DNA of 64,000 nucleotides from Aequorivita lipolytica. Lineage in GTDB: Bacteria > Bacteroidota > Bacteroidia > Flavobacteriales > Flavobacteriaceae. Position numbers and translations under genes: made by a program. The stretch is from contig NZ_VORU01000011.1 of NCBI RefSeq assembly GCF_007997135.1, positions 57,101 through 121,100 on the forward strand. The letters are read 5' to 3'. The notes under the pieces were generated by a model. The model was not told where the DNA came from. It did no database searches and saw only the letters and a list, made by a program, of their open reading frames with translations. Below, one piece after another: positions 52,913 through 62,298 of the stretch; positions within the stretch are counted from its first letter, which is position 1; each line of letters opens with the position of its first letter.

Positions 52913-55900
52913 CTACTCCCCGTCTTCCTCAGTTTTTGTTGCTTGTGGTTTAAAGTCCACGGGGTAACTATTATCATCTGGAATAATTGGCAACTCAGAC
53001 TCTAAAACCATTTTCTTATTGAACAATTTTTGATACAACTCCCGGAATGTATTGAAATCTACCGAATAGGAGATTCCCGTACCCTGTTCAAAAATTTGGT
53101 CTTCACCAATAAATTGCAAATCTGCCTGACGGTTGAAGAATTTCATACGTAAGCTTCCGTCTTCGTTTATAAGCCATTGCACTTCAATATCGCCCGCTAC
53201 AGAAGTTTCATTTGCACCACCCACGGGCACACCCACCTTTCCGTTTATTAAGATTCTCTCATTAATCTGCGTAGAAAGCGTAATACCAAAACGATCTGCG
53301 GTGTCCTGGTCTGGCGTTTTATTCCCCACAGAATAATCCAAACCTACACGAAATTTTCCATCTTGATCTGCAAAGAGATTATTCACCAAACCAGAAACCC
53401 TATCGGCCACGGTTCCCGCAAATGCGTTTGAACCAGCATAGGTATCGCTCACAAAAGAATTTGAAGCTAACAAGAAAAGTGCTTGATTTTGCATCTGTTC
53501 TTGGTTTTGTAATTTATATTGCAACTCACTTTTAAGCGTAGAGCTAACTCTGGGAAAGTCAATACTAAAACTGAGTTCTGGTTGCGCCAATTCACCATTT
53601 AAAGCTACATAAACTTCTACGGGTATTTTGGTATTTGCAGATGGGTTATCCAGTAAAACCGAAGGGTTAGCTTCTGTTTTATAGACTGCGCTCAAATTTA
53701 AATTAGCTTTTTCAGGCGCCCCATCCCAAGTAATGTTTCCTCCGGGAACCACACCAATATTTCGTTGAATAATGCCCCCATATCTAAAATCATACTGTCC
53801 TTCATAAACCTGAAAATCCCCATACATCTGGAATTTACCATTTGTATTTATTTCAATAAGAAGAATTCCGGCGCCGCGACCTGTTAAGGTTGAATTGTTT
53901 TGCTGATCTACAACTACTTCTACTTCAGCGTTTCTATTGATGTCCAATTCAAAATTCAAGGATAATCCTTTTACATCATTTGTAATTAATGTTTCGCCAT
54001 TAATGCGGGCTTCCTTTTCTTTGGGTGAAAGAAAATGTACGAAGGAATCATCTCCAATGGATTCGGTATCGCTAATTGGAATTTTAAAAGTGGTGCCTTT
54101 TTCAGTGGTTGCGTCCACGTTAATAACCAATTCGTCTATCGGCCCTACTATGTCTGCCCTTCCACTTATAAAAGCAGTTCCGTAATAAAGTGCATCCTCT
54201 TCCGGGGGTTTGTCTAAAACCAGCAGTCTCTCGGGAGCTTCAATGTGGAGGTCCAATTCCCAATCAGAAAAATTTGAATGTGTAGCGTTTCCGAAGAGAA
54301 TACCAGCAGTTTCATATTTTATGTCTTTGATATTGGTACGGCCTATTTCAAGTTTATTTTTTGTAACGATTATTTGCGCATTATTTTCAATATCGAAATC
54401 TGTATTAAGATATGGAACTTTTAGCCCGCTGTTTTCCAAGGTAAAACGTCCCAAGATATGCGGAGATTTATAATTTCCCGAAACTCTTGCATTTCCAGTT
54501 ATTAATCCACGTATGTCTGAAATAACGTCTGCTCCAAACGGACTGAAAGCCTGCATGTTAAATTGGTTTAAATCTATATTAAGCTGTATTTGTGGGTTTT
54601 TGGGAGCTACGTCAATTTCTCCCACAGCGTTTATAGATTTTACATTGTCATTAACAAGCGAAGTGTTTATTCGATACTTCGTAAGGTCTTCGTTTCCATC
54701 AATATTTAGGCTTAAATCGCCAAATGGAATTTCATTAATCTCAACACCATCAATAGTTATTGAGCTATTGGGATAATATGCGCCATTTTTTTGAATAAAA
54801 TTAAACGTACCATTCGTATTTCCTTTTAGCCGCAGACTGTCAATATCTGGGGCTATATTACCAATATTTACATCCTTAAAACGAACTTTTAGATCCTTAT
54901 AGGTAGAATCGCGCAGCACACCGGCCATTTGTATAAGCTCTTCATTATGGCTAAGCACCAAAGAATCTATACGTACTTCCCTGAAATTGTCGTCAAAAAC
55001 TACTTTGTTCAATTGATTATTATTTTCGTTTAGGTACCAAACATTGCCTTTATACGTAATATCAGATTTCTTCACACCGATAACCGACTTACCGGCTGGA
55101 TTGATGGTATGGTAAAGCGAGAGATTAAAAAGATCTTCTTTCTTGGGTCCTCCAGCAAATTCTGAACGCACGTACATAGTATCGTTGAGCGTTTTGTTTA
55201 TTATGTTTAAATCTTTAATATTATAAAAACCAGTATAAACAGAATCAGCTGCTATATATGTGTTATACAAGGGATTGTCATTGTCTACTTGAATGTTTAA
55301 TTTTCCTATATAATTATCAAAAAGAATAATTTCCGGAGAACGAAAATCAAGCTCAAATTTTGACTCATCGGAAGAAACGGAACCTTTCACCCGAGTATTG
55401 TCACCAAGCTTTAATTGCGGAACAAAGAGGTCTACAATTTTGTTATAAACTACAAACTCGTAATCTATATATTGATTGGTGGTAACTTCCTGTGGAATGT
55501 AATTGGTATAAATACTCGCAATTCCGTTTTGGAATAAATTGGGGATATCTTCAATTAAAAATTCTCCTGTAATGTTTCCGGTTATAATATCCGGTGAATT
55601 TATTTCAATGGTTCTCACCGAGTCTTGGAAAGTAGATGTAACGTTGAAATCATCAAAATAATAATCATCACGCTCGTTTTGGTAAAAAGTTTGGCTGAAG
55701 TTAATTGTGCCCACTACATCGTCAATGGTTGTTCCGTCCATATTCACAAGTACTTTTCCAGTAAATACAGAGATGCTATCACGGGTTATTAAGTTGAGCT
55801 TGTTCAAATCTGCGTATTCCACATCTGCCTCAAAATCAAGATGGTTTGCTTTTTTCGAAGCATCAATCAATCCTTTAAACTCTAGCTTTAAATTAGGGTC

Positions 55901-57316
55901 GTTAATAGAAAGTTCACCATTAAAAAGAGGATTTTTAAGGTTACCAGTAACTACAATGCTCTTATAATTATATCCTTCAAAATTAAAGGAAGAAACTGTT
56001 CCGGAAATTTCTGTATTTACGGTATTCTTATCAAAACCACGACCATCAAAATCTAGGTTGGCGGTCATTTTTCCGAGTGTAGTAGTATTGGCTATTTTCC
56101 CCAAATTGAAGTCTCTGAGAATCACATTTCCCTTGTAATAGGCATTATCAATATTATTGATATTGCCTATTTTTAAATCTAGAATTGCCCGCCCTATCGC
56201 CGTTTGTAAATCACTTTTTGTATTTAATTCATTTCCAATTATTGAAGTGTTACCGCTAAAACTGAAACCTTTCAATTCTTTTAATTCCGCAGGAACAACA
56301 TCGCCTAAAACGCGTGGCATAAATCTTCTTAAATCGTAATAATTTGTAGATATATAATGGTTGGTAGCCCTAACGGCATAATCTTCATCAGCGTCTAAGA
56401 TGTTCTGAAAAGAATAATCCCCTTGAATATTTGTATCTCCTGTTTGAAATTTTAAATTAGTCGCGGTAAAATCGTTTAGAGTTCCTTTTAGCTCGGTGTT
56501 TAATAATACAACTTGGTCCGGGCCAAATTCATTGTAAAACCCGTTTAGATCGTTCGTTGCTATTTTTGAATCTTTCAGGTTGGCTGTAATCACTACGTCA
56601 TTTACAAAATCTGCCATTCCATTTTTAGAGTAATCCAAATCTATATCACCTACAATTTCAGATTGGATGGTCTTCAACTTCAGATTTTTTAAGGTGATAT
56701 TTGTTGTAGTATATGAAAAATCTGTTTCCAAATCTTCAATTACAAAGCCACGTGCTGCAATTAAGGAAAGACTTTTGATATTTACTTTTACTTCTGGGCC
56801 GTTAACTTTTAAATTGTTTGCAACAATATTCACCTCGTTTAAAACAAAAACCTCCGGATTTTCTAAATTTTCATTCGTTATCTTAACGCGACTGTTCGAT
56901 AAACTAACGTCATTACTGAAAAGTGAAAAAGGAGATGTGCTGGGTTTTCCAGTGTCAAATTTTTGTGCAAAAATAGAAAGGTTGTCCGTTTCTTCGCCTT
57001 TGTAAGTTTTAACGTATAGTTTTGCGTGATCCAACGCGATATCGCCAAAGCCTAAATTTCCTTGTATCAAGTTTTGAAAGCTGATAACGTTGGTCTGAAC
57101 TTCTTTGCTGTAAATCAAGGTGTCATTATGGTGATCGGCAATAAAAACTTCACGAATATCTACCTCTCCTTTCCAGTTCAGCCCAAGACGCTTTATTTGA
57201 ATATTGGTACCGTAAGTTTCGTTAAGATTGGTTGTTACTTTCTGGGCAACCCAAGTTTGAACGGAGGGTATAGAAAAAATAATTACTATAAGCACGAGCA
57301 GCAATACAATGATCAC
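52913..57316 (-). CDS. tamB: TamB-like translocation and assembly module protein
   Basis: 1467 residues from the GTG at 57316. An N-terminal signal anchor (VLLLVLIVIIFSIP) is followed by a very long beta-helical AsmA/TamB region with repeated short strands (e.g. NTKGSF-like, FEGYNYKSIVVTGNLKNP) and the DUF490/TamB C-terminal domain with GGNITWDGAPEKANLNLSAVYKTEA. It bridges inner and outer membranes for autotransporter or lipid export. In frame, 14 basic codons upstream (KRIKKLRK...) end at a TAA, so the true N-terminus may be different. Confidence 0.9.
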   Translation of the reverse strand: MIIVLLLVLIVIIFSIPSVQTWVAQKVTTNLNETYGTNIQIKRLGLNWKGEVDIREVFIADHHNDTLIYSKEVQTNVISFQNLIQGNLGFGDIALDHAKLYVKTYKGEETDNLSIFAQKFDTGKPSTSPFSLFSNDVSLSNSRVKITNENLENPEVFVLNEVNIVANNLKVNGPEVKVNIKSLSLIAARGFVIEDLETDFSYTTTNITLKNLKLKTIQSEIVGDIDLDYSKNGMADFVNDVVITANLKDSKIATNDLNGFYNEFGPDQVVLLNTELKGTLNDFTATNLKFQTGDTNIQGDYSFQNILDADEDYAVRATNHYISTNYYDLRRFMPRVLGDVVPAELKELKGFSFSGNTSIIGNELNTKSDLQTAIGRAILDLKIGNINNIDNAYYKGNVILRDFNLGKIANTTTLGKMTANLDFDGRGFDKNTVNTEISGTVSSFNFEGYNYKSIVVTGNLKNPLFNGELSINDPNLKLEFKGLIDASKKANHLDFEADVEYADLNKLNLITRDSISVFTGKVLVNMDGTTIDDVVGTINFSQTFYQNERDDYYFDDFNVTSTFQDSVRTIEINSPDIITGNITGEFLIEDIPNLFQNGIASIYTNYIPQEVTTNQYIDYEFVVYNKIVDLFVPQLKLGDNTRVKGSVSSDESKFELDFRSPEIILFDNYIGKLNIQVDNDNPLYNTYIAADSVYTGFYNIKDLNIINKTLNDTMYVRSEFAGGPKKEDLFNLSLYHTINPAGKSVIGVKKSDITYKGNVWYLNENNNQLNKVVFDDNFREVRIDSLVLSHNEELIQMAGVLRDSTYKDLKVRFKDVNIGNIAPDIDSLRLKGNTNGTFNFIQKNGAYYPNSSITIDGVEINEIPFGDLSLNIDGNEDLTKYRINTSLVNDNVKSINAVGEIDVAPKNPQIQLNIDLNQFNMQAFSPFGADVISDIRGLITGNARVSGNYKSPHILGRFTLENSGLKVPYLNTDFDIENNAQIIVTKNKLEIGRTNIKDIKYETAGILFGNATHSNFSDWELDLHIEAPERLLVLDKPPEEDALYYGTAFISGRADIVGPIDELVINVDATTEKGTTFKIPISDTESIGDDSFVHFLSPKEKEARINGETLITNDVKGLSLNFELDINRNAEVEVVVDQQNNSTLTGRGAGILLIEINTNGKFQMYGDFQVYEGQYDFRYGGIIQRNIGVVPGGNITWDGAPEKANLNLSAVYKTEANPSVLLDNPSANTKIPVEVYVALNGELAQPELSFSIDFPRVSSTLKSELQYKLQNQEQMQNQALFLLASNSFVSDTYAGSNAFAGTVADRVSGLVNNLFADQDGKFRVGLDYSVGNKTPDQDTADRFGITLSTQINERILINGKVGVPVGGANETSVAGDIEVQWLINEDGSLRMKFFNRQADLQFIGEDQIFEQGTGISYSVDFNTFRELYQKLFNKKMVLESELPIIPDDNSYPVDFKPQATKTEEDGE

Positions 57317-57401
57317 GAAGGTGCGAACTATTATTTTCCGAAGTTTTTTGATACGCTTTTAATGTTTTAATTTTACAACCAATAAATATACCTCTTTCGC
57401 T

Positions 57402-58424
57402 TTGACACAGAAAAACTGCTACATCCTTGGTATTGAATCTTCGTGCGACGATACCGCCGCCGCCGTGATAAACAACGGCGAAATACTAAGCAATGTTGTT
57501 GCCACTCAGGCAATTCATGAACAATACGGCGGCGTTGTGCCAGAGCTGGCCTCACGTGCCCACCAGCAAAATATTGTTCCCGTGGTACACCAAGCGTTGC
57601 AAAAAGCAAATATCGATAAAAATCAGTTATCAGCCATCGCTTTTACACGCGGACCGGGATTGATGGGTTCGTTACTTGTAGGCACCTCATTTTCAAAATC
57701 TTTGGCGCTTGGTTTGGGCATTCCTTTAATAGATGTAAACCATATGCAGGCGCATATTTTGGCACATTTTATTAAAGCCGAAGGACAGACCGAACCCAAC
57801 TTTCCGTTTTTGGCAATGACCATTAGCGGTGGCCACACACAAATTGTGAAAGTGACCGATTATTTTGAAATGGAAATAATAGGCCAAACCATTGACGATG
57901 CCGTGGGTGAAGCTTTTGATAAAAGTGCTAAAATTCTAGGTCTACCCTATCCCGGTGGCCCATTAGTTGATAAATATGCCCAAAATGGAAACCCGAAAGC
58001 GTTTAAATTTCCGAAACCCAAAGTTTCACCTATGGATTTCAGTTTTAGTGGCTTGAAAACCTCGGTGCTTTATTTTGTGAAAAAGGAAGTTGATCAAAAC
58101 CCATATTTTATTTCTGAAAATATTGAAGATATTTGCGCGAGCATTCAATTTACAATTGTGGATTATTTAATGGATAAGCTAAAAAACGCCGTAAAAAAGA
58201 CGGGTATTAACGAAGTTGCAATTGGCGGCGGAGTCTCAGCAAATAGTGGAATAAGGACTGCTTTAAAAGAGGCTGAAAAAAAGTACGGATGGAAAACCCA
58301 TCTTCCAAAATTTGAATTTTGTACAGACAATGCGGCAATGATTGCAATTGTAGGCGAATTGAAATATAAAACACAAAATTTTGCCGAAAATAACGTTGTG
58401 GCCTCGGCGCGGATGAAATTTTGA
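57402..58424 (+). CDS. tsaD: tRNA N6-adenosine threonylcarbamoyltransferase
   Basis: 340 residues from TTG 57402. ASKHA fold with the metal-binding HMQAHILAHF (His114, His118), the ATP-binding GIESSCDDTAAAV near the start and GGGVSANSGIR and DNAAMIA near the end. It transfers threonylcarbamoyl to A37 of tRNAs reading ANN codons. tfoX-like follows after 22 bp, and rsmE directly after that, so they form one operon. The other tsa genes are not present. Confidence 0.95.
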   Translation: MTQKNCYILGIESSCDDTAAAVINNGEILSNVVATQAIHEQYGGVVPELASRAHQQNIVPVVHQALQKANIDKNQLSAIAFTRGPGLMGSLLVGTSFSKSLALGLGIPLIDVNHMQAHILAHFIKAEGQTEPNFPFLAMTISGGHTQIVKVTDYFEMEIIGQTIDDAVGEAFDKSAKILGLPYPGGPLVDKYAQNGNPKAFKFPKPKVSPMDFSFSGLKTSVLYFVKKEVDQNPYFISENIEDICASIQFTIVDYLMDKLKNAVKKTGINEVAIGGGVSANSGIRTALKEAEKKYGWKTHLPKFEFCTDNAAMIAIVGELKYKTQNFAENNVVASARMKF

Positions 58425-58446
58425 TGAATTTTAAATTAAGATATAT

Positions 58447-58782
58447 TTGAAAGACATTTCAGGAGAAATATTGACTAGGATAAGAGTAGCGCTCAAATAT
58501 TGGCAAAGCGAAATTGAAGAAAAGCGGATGTTCGGCGGTTCCTGTTTTCTTTTTAAAGGAAAAATGTGCTTGGGGGAATTTCGCGGACAATTGATGGTCC
58601 GCATTCCCGCTGAAAAGATGGAAGAAATAATTCAAAGCCCATTTGTGAAACCAATGGATTTTACAGGTAAACCGATGAAGGAATTTATAGTGGTTTCCGA
58701 AGAAGGTTATAATACTGAAGAAAAATTGCAGCAATGGGCTAAAATGGGCGTTGCGCACACAAAAACTAAATTAAAAAAATAA
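58447..58782 (+). CDS. TfoX/Sxy N-terminal domain protein
   Basis: 111 residues, TTG start. Covers only the TfoX N-terminal domain: an RIRVALKYW helix, then EIEEKRMFGGSCFLFKGKMCLGEF, a beta region GQLMVRIP and the C-terminal helix. In other bacteria TfoX regulates competence; a lone N-domain protein may have a different role. It is tightly placed between tsaD and rsmE. Confidence 0.85.
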   Translation: MKDISGEILTRIRVALKYWQSEIEEKRMFGGSCFLFKGKMCLGEFRGQLMVRIPAEKMEEIIQSPFVKPMDFTGKPMKEFIVVSEEGYNTEEKLQQWAKMGVAHTKTKLKK

Positions 58783-59493
58783 ATGCAGCTTTTTTACAAT
58801 CCAAATATTTCTGAAAACTCTAAAGAAATAACTTTCGATAAAGAGGAAAGTCGCCACATTGTAAAAGTATTGCGAATGACGGAAGGCGATACCTTCAAAA
58901 TAACAAATGGAAAAGGTTCTTTTTTTAACGCTGAAATTTCAAAAGCCAACCCAAAAGGATGTTTGGTAAAAATAGTTTCCAAAGAAAAACAAGCGCCACT
59001 ACCCTATCAGCTTCATTTGGCGGTTGCACCCACAAAATTAAATGATCGCTACGAATGGTTTTTAGAAAAGGCTACAGAAATAGGTATAAGCGAAATCACT
59101 CCTATAATCTGCGACCACAGCGAACGAAAAGTAATTAAACGCGAACGCTATGAGAAAATCATTCAAAGCGCTGCAAAACAATCGCTGAAAGCGTATCTTC
59201 CCAAATTGAATGAGGCTATTTCTTTTAATAATTTTATAAATTCAGAAGTCGCTTCAGAAAGTTTAAAATGTATCGCACATTGTGAGGAAACCGATAAAAA
59301 ATCATTGAAATCTGTCCTTATTCCGAATAAAAAAACAACAATATTAATTGGTCCCGAAGGAGATTTTTCTTCAGAAGAAATTGCGCTTGCAAAAAAAAAT
59401 GGATACGTTCCCGTTACTTTGGGCGAAAGCCGATTACGTACTGAAACTGCTGCAATTGTAGCTTGCCACAGTGTTGCTTATTCTAACCAATAA
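58783..59493 (+). CDS. rsmE: 16S rRNA (uracil-1498-N3)-methyltransferase
   Basis: 236 residues. N-terminal PUA-like domain (1-70), SPOUT domain after it, with GPEGDFSSEEIALAKKNG and LGESRLRTETAAIVACH knot motifs. Starts with ATG directly after the preceding TAA. The family methylates U1498 of 16S rRNA. Length is normal. Confidence 0.95.
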   Translation: MQLFYNPNISENSKEITFDKEESRHIVKVLRMTEGDTFKITNGKGSFFNAEISKANPKGCLVKIVSKEKQAPLPYQLHLAVAPTKLNDRYEWFLEKATEIGISEITPIICDHSERKVIKRERYEKIIQSAAKQSLKAYLPKLNEAISFNNFINSEVASESLKCIAHCEETDKKSLKSVLIPNKKTTILIGPEGDFSSEEIALAKKNGYVPVTLGESRLRTETAAIVACHSVAYSNQ

Positions 59494-59555
59494 AAAATCC
59501 TAACAGATTTCAACTTTTATGATTGTTATAAAGTTGGGGGAAAAACCTGTTAGGA
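59494..59555 (-). terminator. Hairpin terminator between rsmE and the DUF1223 gene
   Basis: Outer stem TCCTAACAG (59498-59506) with CTGTTAGGA (59547-59555); inner stem CAACTTT (59511-59517) with AAAGTTG (59530-59536). On the minus strand, it is followed by a T-tract (59492-59497), so it suits the DUF1223 gene; for rsmE the following bases are A. Confidence 0.7.
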
Positions 59556-59576
59556 AAAAAAACAAAAAATGTTTTT

Positions 59577-60353
59577 TTAAATATCTTCTAGAATTGCACC
59601 GCTTATATCGAAGCTGGAGTTTTGGATATATCCAACAAACGAAAGTGAATCGGCCACATCAACCAGATCTGGAATTAGTATGCTTTCTTTTCCGGATTTA
59701 TTAATTAAAGAAATAGCGACCTCTTCAACCACTATATTTACACTGGAAAGCATTTTGCCACTGTTCTCGCCACGTTTTACATTAGTATTTTTCTTATTTA
59801 TTACAAGAGCGACCTTAAGTTTCTTACCGCTTAGGCTACCATCAATTTTATAATCAAAGGTTATTTGCTTTCCATCATTTTCAATTTCTGAAAGAGTGAC
59901 TATATTCTCTGGAGTTGTCTTCAAATATTTTGAGATGTTTTCATTCATCTTTACTTCATTTGAGCCTACAAAATGTATTTTGCCATTCACGATTGCCTGT
60001 GGTGTATAGACGCTGGAACCGCCAAATTTACTGCCATAGCGATATTGCATATCTGAAAACTCCTTTTTACTGAAAACATCTTTCCATCCCAATCTATTCC
60101 AATAATCCACGTGATAGGAAAGCACATAGACGTTAGAGTCCTGATATTCTCTTTCTATTTTTTCCAAAAGTACATCAGCACTCGGGCAACTGCTACAACC
60201 TTGCGAGGTGAAGAGTTGTACAATCGCAAACGGTTTATTTTTTGAAAGATTCGGTGTACTGTCTGCCAACACCAAAACATTATCCCTTTCATTATTAAAA
60301 GAATACGCGCAAATAGCTAAGGAAAAAACAAATGCGAAAAATGAAATTCTCAT
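59577..60353 (-). CDS. Secreted DUF1223 thioredoxin-like protein
   Basis: 258 residues from the ATG at 60353, which starts a signal peptide (MRISFFAFVFSLAICAYSF). The frame extends to 60635 but that extension overlaps the divergent DUF4159 gene and has no feature. The CxxC motif is in TSQGCSSCPSADVLLEKI, and the DYWNRLGWKDVF and YTPQAIVNG blocks are typical of DUF1223. It is probably a periplasmic thiol protein; its substrate is unknown. Confidence 0.88.
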   Translation of the reverse strand: MRISFFAFVFSLAICAYSFNNERDNVLVLADSTPNLSKNKPFAIVQLFTSQGCSSCPSADVLLEKIEREYQDSNVYVLSYHVDYWNRLGWKDVFSKKEFSDMQYRYGSKFGGSSVYTPQAIVNGKIHFVGSNEVKMNENISKYLKTTPENIVTLSEIENDGKQITFDYKIDGSLSGKKLKVALVINKKNTNVKRGENSGKMLSSVNIVVEEVAISLINKSGKESILIPDLVDVADSLSFVGYIQNSSFDISGAILEDI

Positions 60354-60424
60354 AACGACAATTTTTTGAATTTGTCTTTCACTTCTACAAATACTTACAA
60401 TATCTTTTTTTGAAGATTGGTTTG

Positions 60425-60456
60425 TTGCAATTATTCTTTCTGAATTTGTACTTTTG
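60425..60456 (+). promoter_or_regulatory. Promoter for the DUF4159 gene, close to the start codon
   Basis: TTG (60425-60427), 21-bp spacer and TACTTTTG (60449-60456). The ATG at 60463 is 6 bp after the -7 box, so transcription may start at or within a few bases of it. Confidence 0.5.
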
Positions 60457-60462
60457 AAAGCT

Positions 60463-61107
60463 ATGCGAATAACATTTTTTTCAATTTTCTTATTTATTTT
60501 CATCGGAAACATTTCGGCCCAGGAAGTTGCCCTTTTGCAATACGGTGGCGGGGGCGACTGGTACGCAAACCCATCGGCATTGCCGAATTTAGTAAAATTT
60601 TGCAATGCGAATATTGCAACTGCAATAAAAGACAAACCACAAACCGTAACTCCCGGAAGTGTTGATGTTTTTGATTTTCCTTTTGTGCATATGACGGGCC
60701 ATGGGAACGTTTTCTTCTCTGCCGAAGAAGCACAAAACCTCAGAGAGTATTTAATGAGCGGCGGTTTTCTATATATTGATGATAACTACGGGATGGATAA
60801 ATATATTAGGAAGGAAATCGTGAAAATTTTTCCAAACAAGGAATTGAAAGAACTTCCTGCCAATTATCCGTTATTTAGTTATGTTTATAAATTTCCGCAG
60901 GGAATGCCAAAAATTCACGAGCACGATGGCGGACGGCCACAGGCCTTTGGGATTTTTATGGAAGATAGACTGGTTTTACTCTACACTTATGAAACCGACC
61001 TTGGCGACGGCTGGGAAAATCCCGAAGTCCATAATGATCCACAGGAAGTTAGGTTGAAAGCACTGCAGATGGGAGCTAACATTGTTAAATACGTATTTGA
61101 AAATTAG
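60463..61107 (+). CDS. DUF4159 protein with signal peptide
   Basis: 214 residues from the ATG at 60463 (a TTG at 60454 is in frame but lies in the promoter). Signal peptide 1-19 ending ISAQ. The domain has LLQYGGGGDWYANPS and the Asp-rich YIDDNYGMDKYIRKE plus FMTGHGNV-like motifs, and may be a carbohydrate-binding or glutamine-amidotransferase-like fold. Function unknown. It is divergent from the DUF1223 gene. Confidence 0.85.
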   Translation: MRITFFSIFLFIFIGNISAQEVALLQYGGGGDWYANPSALPNLVKFCNANIATAIKDKPQTVTPGSVDVFDFPFVHMTGHGNVFFSAEEAQNLREYLMSGGFLYIDDNYGMDKYIRKEIVKIFPNKELKELPANYPLFSYVYKFPQGMPKIHEHDGGRPQAFGIFMEDRLVLLYTYETDLGDGWENPEVHNDPQEVRLKALQMGANIVKYVFEN

Positions 61108-61200
61108 CGATGAAATTCCATCTTTCGTCAGGCATCCAGCACATTCCATCCTTAACAAATATTTGATTTTTTCTATATCTTAATATAGTATATTTACGAA

Positions 61201-62295
61201 GTGAATAGCACTGCAAAAGCAATAACCCTCGGTATTTTAAAAGCACTGGCAGTACTGGTGGGAATCGTGATTTTAATTTGGTTTCTCTATGAAACCCAAG
61301 CTCTTATTCTCTACATTGGGCTGGCTCTGGTTCTTTCCTTGATTGGAAGACCGGTAGTACTGTTTTTAAAAAGAAGATTGCGGCTTGGCAATACGGTTGC
61401 TTCAGTGGTTACTCTTCTTTTGATTATAGGAACCTTCAGTTTACTTCTCAGCATTTTTGTTCCTATCATCATTGAACAAGGCAAGCATATTTCCCAAATA
61501 GATTTTGAACAGGTAAAGCGCGATTTAAACGAACTAAACATTCAGGCCAGCGATTATCTTGGTGTAGATCATTTTCAGCTGGTTGAAGCCATTAAGCGTA
61601 CCACCTACGTTCAAAACATGGATATAGAAATCATTCCAAGTTTTATCGATATTTTCTTCGGAAATATTGCCAGTACAATTGTTGGCATATTCTCGGTATT
61701 GTTCATTTCATTTTTTCTGTTGAAAGACGAAAACTTAATAGCACGCTCTGTGCTCGCCTTTTCGAAAAAGGGAGATGAACAAAAGTTTAAACGAATTTTG
61801 ATAAAAATTAAGGAATTGCTTTCCCGATATTTCATCGGTCTACTAATGCAGATATCTATATTGGCTCTTTTTTATTCCGTTTTATTGCTCTATTTAGATG
61901 TTCGCGATGCCATAGCAGTTGCCATAATCTGTGCTTTTTTAAACATTGTTCCCTATTTGGGACCTATAATAGGTTGGGTTTTAATATTGCTTGTAATAGT
62001 TTCCAATAATCTGGGTGCAGATTTTTCAACGGGTCTTTTACCGCTATTGTTTATCGCTTCCAGCGGTTACGCAATTGCTCAGATTTTTGATAATTTTATA
62101 TCGCAACCTGTTATTTTCGGGCATAGCGTGCGCTCCCATCCGTTGGAAATTTTCATCGTAATTCTTACTGCAGGTTATGTTTTTGGCATTCCAGGAATGA
62201 TACTTGCTGTACCCACTTACACCGCACTCAAAGTGATTGCAAAGGAATTTCTTTCAGAATATAAAATTGTAAAGCGTCTTACTAAAAACATGTAG
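61201..62295 (+). CDS. AI-2E family transporter (PerM/YdiK-type)
   Basis: 364 residues from GTG 61201. About eight membrane helices with the characteristic DAIAVAIICAFLNIVPYLGPIIGW (around 238-261) and the C-terminal SHPLEIFIVILTAGYVFGIPGMILAVP. Members transport autoinducer-2 or act in proton/sodium antiport; the exact substrate is unknown. THUMP-like gene starts 3 bp after its stop. Confidence 0.9.
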   Translation: MNSTAKAITLGILKALAVLVGIVILIWFLYETQALILYIGLALVLSLIGRPVVLFLKRRLRLGNTVASVVTLLLIIGTFSLLLSIFVPIIIEQGKHISQIDFEQVKRDLNELNIQASDYLGVDHFQLVEAIKRTTYVQNMDIEIIPSFIDIFFGNIASTIVGIFSVLFISFFLLKDENLIARSVLAFSKKGDEQKFKRILIKIKELLSRYFIGLLMQISILALFYSVLLLYLDVRDAIAVAIICAFLNIVPYLGPIIGWVLILLVIVSNNLGADFSTGLLPLLFIASSGYAIAQIFDNFISQPVIFGHSVRSHPLEIFIVILTAGYVFGIPGMILAVPTYTALKVIAKEFLSEYKIVKRLTKNM

Positions 62296-62298
62296 TTC

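Noticed and set aside
60354..60635. Extended N-terminus of the DUF1223 gene
   Set aside because: It overlaps the divergent DUF4159 gene and hides the signal peptide that begins at 60353.
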